This document shows positions 59,004 to 64,000 of a DNA stretch of 64,000 bases, in pieces. Made by a program: the position numbers and the translations under genes. Origin of the DNA: Fimbriimonadaceae bacterium (GTDB lineage Bacteria; Armatimonadota; UBA10988); NCBI GenBank assembly GCA_020850355.1, contig JADZEX010000010.1:90512-154511 (forward strand), in the 5' to 3' direction. The notes beneath the pieces were generated by a model. That model searched no databases and was not told the origin of the DNA. It saw only the letters and a list, made by a program, of their open reading frames with translations. Numbering within the stretch: position 1 is the stretch's first letter; each line of letters begins with the position of its first letter.

Positions 59004-59351
59004 CTACCGCGGCGCGGAGCCGTTGCGGCCGACCTGCACCGGCGGTGGCTCGCTGCCGCGCAGGCGTTCCGGTGGGATGAACGGCAGCCCCGGCACGGCG
59101 CCCCGTTGCCGCAGCGCCTCCTGGTGTTGGCGGTAATCCTCCAGCAGCTTGTCGAGCCGCTGCTTGCGCCGCCGCAGGAGCACCACCATCGCCAGCAGGT
59201 CGGCCACCAGCACGGCCGTTACCCAGGGCCCGTGGTAGCCGGCAATCGGCAGCCACAGCAGCGCCAGGCAGAGCAGCACCAGGCCGTCCTCCGCCGCCAC
59301 CACGCGGCGCGGTGGCAGCTCGGGTTGGAAGTCCGGCTCCGGCAGATTCAT
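59004..59351 (-). CDS. small membrane protein with charged tail
   Basis: The 115-residue product has two hydrophobic segments (LVLLCLALLWLPIAGYH and WVTAVLVADLLAMVVLL) followed by a basic helix (RRRKQRLDKLLEDYRQHQEA) and a Pro-rich end. Family unknown. Its ATG overlaps the stop of the membrane-protein gene upstream by 4 bases (ATGA), so they are coupled. It converges with the glutaredoxin gene, with 21 bases between the ends. Confidence 0.6.
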   Translation of the reverse strand: MNLPEPDFQPELPPRRVVAAEDGLVLLCLALLWLPIAGYHGPWVTAVLVADLLAMVVLLRRRKQRLDKLLEDYRQHQEALRQRGAVPGLPFIPPERLRGSEPPPVQVGRNGSAPR

Positions 59352-59767
59352 GGCTTCACACTCAGGGCCGCCAGCAGCGGCGTCGTGACCACCAGCAGCA
59401 GCAGCGCCACGCTGGCGAGCAGGGGCAGCAACAACAGCAGCTTGCCGAGCAGCCGGGCGACCAGCGGCTGCGCCTCGAACAGCCGTCGCACGACAGCCGT
59501 CCGCAGACCGGCCCAGGCCAGCAGCACCAGCAGCCCGCTGCCGACCAGCACCGGCACGCGCACCGCCGCGAGGCCGGCGCAGTGGCCGAGTAACCCGGTG
59601 CTGCACCCCGTGCGTTGCGCCACCAGCGGTGCCAGGAAGCCCAGCACGCCGACCAGGCCGGCGCCGCCCAGCGGCAGCAGCAGCGCGGCCTCGGCCACCA
59701 AGGCGGCGTGTAAGAGCGCCGGATCGGGGCCCAGCCGGGCAGGCTTGAGGACGGGGTCAGGCTGCAT
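59348..59767 (-). CDS. small polytopic membrane protein, probably leaderless
   Basis: The 139-residue product has about four hydrophobic segments (AALVAEAALLLPLGGAGLVG, and LLGKLLLLLPLLASVALLLL). No family recognised. The ATG at 59767 lies 6 bases after the -10 of a predicted promoter (TTGCAT, 17 bases, TATCCT on the minus strand), where transcription itself should start, so the mRNA is likely leaderless. It is divergent from tatA. Confidence 0.6.
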   Translation of the reverse strand: MQPDPVLKPARLGPDPALLHAALVAEAALLLPLGGAGLVGVLGFLAPLVAQRTGCSTGLLGHCAGLAAVRVPVLVGSGLLVLLAWAGLRTAVVRRLFEAQPLVARLLGKLLLLLPLLASVALLLLVVTTPLLAALSVKP

Positions 59768-59773
59768 CAGTCC

Positions 59774-59802
59774 AGGATAACCGCGGGCCCGCGGCGATGC
59801 AA
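59774..59802 (-). promoter_or_regulatory. promoter of the small membrane-protein pair
   Basis: Read on the minus strand: TTGCAT (59802-59797), 17-base spacer, TATCCT (59779-59774). The gene starts 6 bases after the -10. Confidence 0.5.
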
Positions 59803-59831
59803 TGGCGGACGCTGCCGGGGGCAGGCGGTCG

Positions 59832-59860
59832 TTGACACCAGACCAGGGCCTCGGTATGCT
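59832..59860 (+). promoter_or_regulatory. promoter of tatA
   Basis: TTGACA (59832-59837), 17-base spacer, TATGCT (59855-59860). Confidence 0.7.
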
Positions 59861-59904
59861 TGGGGCACGCCGACCATCCGCGGATCCGGCGGCGGAGGCG
59901 ACTG

Positions 59905-60123
59905 ATGGGAACCGAATGGGTCTGGGTGATCCTAATCTTTGTCCTGCTGTTCGGTGCCAAGAAACTCCCGGAGCTGGCCCGGTCCGCCGGGGAGTCGCTC
60001 AAAGAGTTCAAGAAGGCGACCCGCGAGGCCGCCTACGAGGACGACACCCAGAAGACCGCCGAGGCGCCGCGCCGGATGGAAGTCAGCCCCGAAGAGAGCA
60101 CCAGCAGCAGCACCTCGGCCTGA
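59905..60123 (+). CDS. tatA: twin-arginine translocase subunit TatA/TatE
   Basis: The 72-residue protein has the Tat layout: one membrane helix ([20 protein letters not shown]), a Gly hinge region ([17 protein letters not shown]), an amphipathic helix ([14 protein letters not shown]) and an acidic Ser-rich tail. TatA oligomers form the pore that moves folded proteins across the inner membrane with TatC. GGAGG precedes the ATG at 59905; an in-frame upstream ATG (59860) overlaps the promoter and is unlikely. No tatC is nearby. It ends 1 base from a convergent gene. Confidence 0.93.
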   Translation: MGTEWVWVILIFVLLFGAKKLPELARSAGESLKEFKKATREAAYEDDTQKTAEAPRRMEVSPEESTSSSTSA

Positions 60124-60124
60124 C

Positions 60125-60610
60125 CTACCGCCGGGGGTGCAACGAGACCTCGGCGGTGGTGACCCGTCCCAACTTGTAGAGCGCCGCGGCGATCCGCTGC
60201 CGGGCCGTCTGGTCTCCCTCCACCGCCAGCGCCGCCGTCAGCTGCGGGATGGCGGCGTCGTCGCCCAGCCGTTCGATCTCCTCGCAGGCGGCTTCCAGTT
60301 CCAGATAGTCCCCGGTCAGCGTGGCGTGGTTGAGCCGCTCGAAGACATCGCCCGCCGCCGGCGCCGGGCGCCGACCACGAGCCAGGCGCAGCGCCACCGT
60401 CAGCACCAGGCAGCCGCCCAGGCCGGTCGCCAACGCCAGCAGCAGGCGCCAGGTCTGCAACAGCGCCGGGTCGTCGAGTTGGTACTGCTGCGGCGGGAAG
60501 ATCGCCCGCAGCACCGCCGCCACCGCGTCGAGCGGCAGCAACAGCGCGACCGGCGCCGCCAACGCGGCGACTCCCAGCAGCAGCAAGACCAGCCGGCCGA
60601 GGCACGACAT
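60125..60610 (-). CDS. membrane protein with HEAT-like C-terminus
   Basis: The 161-residue protein has two membrane segments (LGRLVLLLLGVAALAAPVAL and TWRLLLALATGLGGCLVLTV) and a cytoplasmic helical end (RLNHATLTGDYLELEAACEE, DAAIPQLTAALAVEGDQTAR) like one to two HEAT repeats. Function unknown. The ATG at 60610 lies 7 bases after the stop of the FGGY kinase gene, so it is probably in the same operon. It converges with tatA. Confidence 0.6.
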   Translation of the reverse strand: MSCLGRLVLLLLGVAALAAPVALLLPLDAVAAVLRAIFPPQQYQLDDPALLQTWRLLLALATGLGGCLVLTVALRLARGRRPAPAAGDVFERLNHATLTGDYLELEAACEEIERLGDDAAIPQLTAALAVEGDQTARQRIAAALYKLGRVTTAEVSLHPRR

Positions 60611-60617
60611 CCGAGGC

Positions 60618-62177
60618 CTATTCACCGGCCGCCTCCGCCGCGCTGACGTGGGCCGCCAGCCGATGCATCGTGCCCCGTAACGGCGGGTAGAGCTCGACAT
60701 AGCGCTCGAACAGGAAGTCGTAGACCGCCCGCTGCGCCGGATCGGGGTCGACCCGCCGCGCGACGTGGACCATCTCGCCCGCGGCGGCGGTCACCGTGGT
60801 GAAGCAGCCCGCCCCGGCCGCCGCGCAGATCGCGGTGCCCAGGCCGGTCGCATCGGGGACGGTGGTGAGGTACAGCGGGAGCCCGCAGACGTCGGCGTGG
60901 ATCTGCAACCAGAGGTCGGACCTGGTGCCGCCGCCGCAGGCGAAGATGCCGCTGCCGCGGAAGCCGCCCTGCGCCAGGTCGGCCAGAATGTGGCGCGTGC
61001 CGTAGGCCGTGCCTTCGTAGATCGCCCGGAAGAGGTGCCCCGCGGTGTGCTTCAGCGACAGCCCGACCAGCGCCCCACGCGCCTGTGGGTCGCGCAGCGG
61101 CGTGCGGTTGCCCTGAAAGTAGTCGAGCAACACCAGCCCCTCACAACCGGCTGGCACCGCTGCCGCCTGCTCGTCCAAGACCTCCCAGACGCTGCTGCCG
61201 CGGCGCTGCGCCGCTTGCTCGGCGGCCAGGCCAAACTGGTCGCGGAACCACGTGACAATCGCCCCAGTGGTGGTCTGCCCGCCCTCCAGGATCCAAGTCC
61301 CCGGCAGCAGCGCGTCGGGGTAGGGGCCCCAGACATGCGTCTCAAAGAGCCCCCGGTCGCAGAGCGCCATGTGGCAGGTCGAGGTGCCCATCACCAGGGC
61401 CATCTGCCCCGGCGCGGTGATCCCCAGCCCAAGCATCGCGGTGTAGGCATCGATCCCGCCCTGGGCCACCACGACCTGCGGGTGCAGCCCCAGCTCGGCG
61501 GCGGCGGCGGGTGTCAGCGTGCCAATCGGAGCACCGAGCGGCAGGACCTCCGTCGGCCACTTGTCAACCAGCTCCGGCGCGCCGAGCTGCTGCAACAGGT
61601 CGACGGGATAGCCACCCGCGGGTGAGGCGTAGTTCCACTTGCAGGTCGCCTGGTTGAGCGACGCCACCCAGCGGCCGGTGAGCCGGTGGTTGAGCCAGTC
61701 CTGGCACTCGATCACGAGGTCGGCCGCGGCGTACAGGTCGGGTTGGTTTTCCTTGATCCAGAGCGCCTTGGGCAGCATCCACTCGGCCGACTCGACGCCC
61801 GACACGTACTTCAGCACGGGGTGGCCGGTCTGCGTGATCCGCTGCGCCTGTGCGACGGCGCGGACATCCATCCAGAGCAGCGCCCGACGCAACGGCGTGC
61901 CATCGCGCCGCACCGGCAGCACCGTGCAACTGGTCGAATCGACGCCTAATCCGACGATGTTGGCGGCGTCGACGCCCGCCTCGGCGACAGCGCGGCGGGT
62001 GCATTCGACCGCCGCCGCCCACCAGTCGGCGGGATCCTGCTCGGCCCAACTGACGCGGTCGATATGCGTCGGGTAAGCCTTCGCGGCACTCCCCAGCGGC
62101 GTCCCGGCGAGGTCGCAAACCATCGCCCGCAAGGACTGCGTCCCGACGTCGAGGCCGATCACATACTGGGCACCCAT
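60618..62177 (-). CDS. FGGY-family carbohydrate kinase, ribulokinase/pentulokinase-like
   Basis: The 519-residue kinase starts MGAQYVIGLDVGTQSLRAMV, has the catalytic-region VDSTSCTVLPVRRDGTPLRR and the C-terminal GIFACGGGTRSDLWLQIHAD. The DSTSCT block is seen in ribulokinase-type and other pentulokinases rather than in xylulokinases, so its substrate differs from the xylB at 8903. It would phosphorylate a keto-sugar such as L-ribulose, D-ribulose or L-fuculose. The ATG at 62177 has GGGAGG 5 bases upstream. It lies 50 bases after the C45 acyltransferase-like gene on the same strand. Confidence 0.85.
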   Translation of the reverse strand: MGAQYVIGLDVGTQSLRAMVCDLAGTPLGSAAKAYPTHIDRVSWAEQDPADWWAAAVECTRRAVAEAGVDAANIVGLGVDSTSCTVLPVRRDGTPLRRALLWMDVRAVAQAQRITQTGHPVLKYVSGVESAEWMLPKALWIKENQPDLYAAADLVIECQDWLNHRLTGRWVASLNQATCKWNYASPAGGYPVDLLQQLGAPELVDKWPTEVLPLGAPIGTLTPAAAAELGLHPQVVVAQGGIDAYTAMLGLGITAPGQMALVMGTSTCHMALCDRGLFETHVWGPYPDALLPGTWILEGGQTTTGAIVTWFRDQFGLAAEQAAQRRGSSVWEVLDEQAAAVPAGCEGLVLLDYFQGNRTPLRDPQARGALVGLSLKHTAGHLFRAIYEGTAYGTRHILADLAQGGFRGSGIFACGGGTRSDLWLQIHADVCGLPLYLTTVPDATGLGTAICAAAGAGCFTTVTAAAGEMVHVARRVDPDPAQRAVYDFLFERYVELYPPLRGTMHRLAAHVSAAEAAGE

Positions 62178-62227
62178 CGCTGCCTCCCACGCGGGCTGCA
62201 TTCGGCCTGCCCGCGGCCGTTCCTGCG

Positions 62228-63292
62228 CTACAGCGTGACCTGCTGCCAGGCGTCGGCCGCGGGCGCTCCGTGGGTCGCCCAGAGCTGGCGCGCGGCCGGG
62301 TCCATGATGATGCTGGCGCAGGTGGCGGCGAGGGCGTTGCTGACCGGGATGCCCGGCGCCGCCAGCGCCGCCTGCAGGCCGCCGACCGTCAAGGGGCTGC
62401 GCGCGGCGAGTTCGGCGGCCAACTGACAGCGCCGCTCAATGGACCGGCCCTCCGGCGTCGGCGGCACCGGCAGCTCGCCGAAGTGCGGCGAACGGTAGTC
62501 GTTGGACTGCGCGTGGCAGGCGCCGTCGCGGTCCAACTCGTCGCAGCGCGTCGCGGTGGTCTCGAGGTGGACCGCGCGCTGAGCGTCGGCCAGGTAATAA
62601 TGGTGTCCGCTGGCGCGCTCGGCCGCGGTGATGCTGAGCACGGCGTTGTCCAAGGTCCGCTGCGCCAGGGCGCGATGGATCAGGGCCAGGTAGATCACCC
62701 CGACGCGCGCGTCGCGTGGCGTGATGTTGCTGTTGCCGACGGCGATCCCCGCTTCATTGAGGCCCATCAGCGACAGGCAGCCGCAAGTCGTCACGCCGAC
62801 GGTCGCCGGGCCGCGGTCGGGGCGCCGCGTGCAGAGGTAGACGTAGGGCAGCATCGAGCTGTCCATGTCCCAGGTCTGCCCGACGTACAGCCGCCCGTCG
62901 GCGGTGGCCGGGGGGAGCGCCGTGAAGGTGGTGCAGCCCTCGGTGGTCGGAAACGCCTCCACCACGACGTCGCGGACATCGGTGTAGCCGTTGCCGATCA
63001 GCAACTCGGGCAGCCCGACCCCGGCGCCCTCGGCAATCCCGGCGAACTCCTCCCAGACGTCGGCATCGTAGGCCTGGTGGACCGGCAGGAAGGGCGGCAG
63101 GTAGCCGAGCAGTTGAGTTCGGCTGAGCGACCGGCCCTTCAGCCGAGCCCAACGCAAGGTGGAGGCGAGGCGCGCCTCGCAGACCTCCTGGACGGCCTCG
63201 CGCCAGTGTTCGCCCTGGGCGCGACCCATCGCGCGCGGGCTGCCGGCGACTTCGAGGCGGCTCAGGCCAGGGGCTGGGAGAGGATGCGGCAC
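62228..63292 (-). CDS. C45 peptidase/acyltransferase-like Ntn hydrolase
   Basis: The 354-residue protein has the pattern of the isopenicillin-N acyltransferase/C45 family: EVAGSPRAMGRAQGEHWREA, then EGCTTFTALPPATADGRLYV with the nucleophile Cys, QTWDMDSS, and LMGLNEAGIAVGNSNITP. Family members are autocatalytically cleaved in front of the Cys and transfer or hydrolyse acyl groups; most bacterial ones have unknown substrates. The GTG at 63292 lies 4 bases after the stop of the HEAT-repeat gene and keeps the conserved N-terminal block; the ribosome site is weak. No signal peptide. It may handle N-acyl compounds related to glycan breakdown. Confidence 0.8.
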   Translation of the reverse strand: MPHPLPAPGLSRLEVAGSPRAMGRAQGEHWREAVQEVCEARLASTLRWARLKGRSLSRTQLLGYLPPFLPVHQAYDADVWEEFAGIAEGAGVGLPELLIGNGYTDVRDVVVEAFPTTEGCTTFTALPPATADGRLYVGQTWDMDSSMLPYVYLCTRRPDRGPATVGVTTCGCLSLMGLNEAGIAVGNSNITPRDARVGVIYLALIHRALAQRTLDNAVLSITAAERASGHHYYLADAQRAVHLETTATRCDELDRDGACHAQSNDYRSPHFGELPVPPTPEGRSIERRCQLAAELAARSPLTVGGLQAALAAPGIPVSNALAATCASIIMDPAARQLWATHGAPAADAWQQVTL

Positions 63293-63296
63293 GGGC

Positions 63297-64000
63297 CTAC
63301 TGCGCTGCTGGCGCGGCCGCCTCGGCCGGCGGGGCCGGCGTGGCACTCGCGGGCGGCGCGGCACTGGTCGGGGCGGCGGCCACCCGCAGCAACTGCAGCC
63401 CGCGCTGGGCAGCGTACTTCACGGTGGGCTCGGCATCGTTGGCGGCGACGGCCTCCAGCAGGGCCTGCGCCTCCGGCGCACGGGATTCGCCGAGAGCCAG
63501 CGCGGCGACCTGCCGGACGCGCACGGTCGGCGACTGCAGGGCGCTGGTGAGCTCCGCCAGCGGCACCGGGTTCATGCGACCGAGGGCCTGGCGGATGTAG
63601 AGGTCGACCAGCGCGGCGCGCTTGGCATCGGGGTCGTTGGCGGCGGCCAGTGCCAGCAGCGGCTGCACCGCGGCAGCGCCGAGCTCGGCCAGGGCGTCGC
63701 GCGCGGCATAGTTGACCTGCCAGTCCGGATCGGCGAACGAGCCCAGCAGCAGTGGCACGGCCTGCGGCGAGCGCAGCCGGCCGAGGGCGGTGGCGGCGCG
63801 GCGGCGAATCTTGTCGGATGGCTCATTGGCCGGCACCAGGCCGGCCGGCCCGGCAGCCAGAGCGAGCCGCTCTCTGACGGCCGGGATGGAGGCCGGGTTG
63901 CCGATCTGGCCAAGCGCCAGCACCGCCGAGTAGCGGGTACCGAGATCCGGGTCGCGGGTCAGGTCGCCAATCTGCGCCAACTGCGTCGGGTCGCTGGGCG
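63297..64000 (-). CDS. HEAT-repeat protein, 5'-truncated by the window edge
   Basis: The last 234 residues of a protein whose start lies beyond base 64000. It holds about six HEAT/PBS-lyase-type repeats (GTRYSAVLALGQIGNPASIP, RRRAATALGRLRSPQAVPLL, QVNYAARDALAELGAAAVQP) and a Pro/Ala-rich tail. HEAT solenoids bind proteins. It is the first visible gene of an operon that continues with the C45-like gene 4 bases after it. Confidence 0.8.
   Translation of the reverse strand, partial: PSDPTQLAQIGDLTRDPDLGTRYSAVLALGQIGNPASIPAVRERLALAAGPAGLVPANEPSDKIRRRAATALGRLRSPQAVPLLLGSFADPDWQVNYAARDALAELGAAAVQPLLALAAANDPDAKRAALVDLYIRQALGRMNPVPLAELTSALQSPTVRVRQVAALALGESRAPEAQALLEAVAANDAEPTVKYAAQRGLQLLRVAAAPTSAAPPASATPAPPAEAAAPAAQ

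Overview
The window is 64 kb of very GC-rich DNA, tightly packed with genes on both strands. I find no rRNA, CRISPR array, insertion sequence or prophage. Three genes encode pilin-like proteins with the N-terminal motif [20 protein letters not shown] followed by [12 protein letters not shown] or a close variant, and a C-terminal DGH motif. This class is expanded in Armatimonadota and Planctomycetota, and this exact form is most familiar from Armatimonadota. A putative outer-membrane porin ending in Phe points to a diderm. A serine/threonine kinase and cell-wall operon of actinobacterial layout, and several probably leaderless genes, fit a Terrabacteria lineage. My best guess is an uncultured Armatimonadota bacterium living on complex polysaccharides; the taxon is inference.

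Layout. 1-10.5 kb: end of a Gfo/Idh/MocA oxidoreductase, a secreted carbohydrate-active protein, then a leftward operon of xylulokinase, heparinase II/III-like lyase, a SHOCT-tailed protein and a GH2 beta-mannosidase. 10.5-22.9 kb: a PCMT-like methyltransferase, two proteins of unknown function, an NDP-sugar epimerase, membrane proteins, an FAD oxidoreductase with a C-terminal beta-sandwich, a GH95-like fucosidase and a sugar isomerase-like TIM barrel. 22.9-25 kb: a two-gene AAA ATPase/DUF4276 module, probably an anti-phage or OLD-like nuclease system. 25-32.2 kb: large secreted glycan-related proteins, a pilin-like protein, and a GntR-LacI hybrid regulator with a TIM-barrel isomerase. 32.4-38.7 kb: DegT aminotransferase and ceramidase-like protein (rightward), and hemB, GH29 fucosidase and a UroD-like protein (leftward). 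38.8-43 kb: an orphan ABC ATPase with a lipoprotein, a three-gene signalling cluster and a porin. 43-48 kb: a uronate isomerase-like protein, a pilin/lipoprotein/pilin cluster and a secreted DUF4838/CBM9-like protein. 48-52 kb: a K+ channel, serS, three tRNAs (Glu, Val, Phe), an SGNH protein and a ferredoxin. 52.3-59 kb: fhaA-fhaB-pstP-rodA-pbpA-pknB plus a glutaredoxin. 59-64 kb: small membrane proteins, tatA, a second FGGY kinase, a C45 acyltransferase-like protein and a HEAT-repeat protein cut by the window edge.

How it works together. About a third of the genes concern breakdown and uptake of uronic-acid-, mannose- and fucose-containing glycans: secreted binding and lyase proteins, intracellular glycosidases, isomerases, two FGGY sugar kinases, a sugar-responsive regulator and an ABC ATPase that could energise several permeases encoded elsewhere. 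The rest is housekeeping (serS, tRNAs, hemB, tatA) and control of cell-wall growth.

Regulation can be read unusually well. Fifteen sigma-70-like promoters (mostly -35, exactly 17 bp, -10) can be placed, six of them as back-to-back divergent pairs. Seven rho-independent terminators or hairpins can be placed, and many convergent genes end within a few bases of each other.
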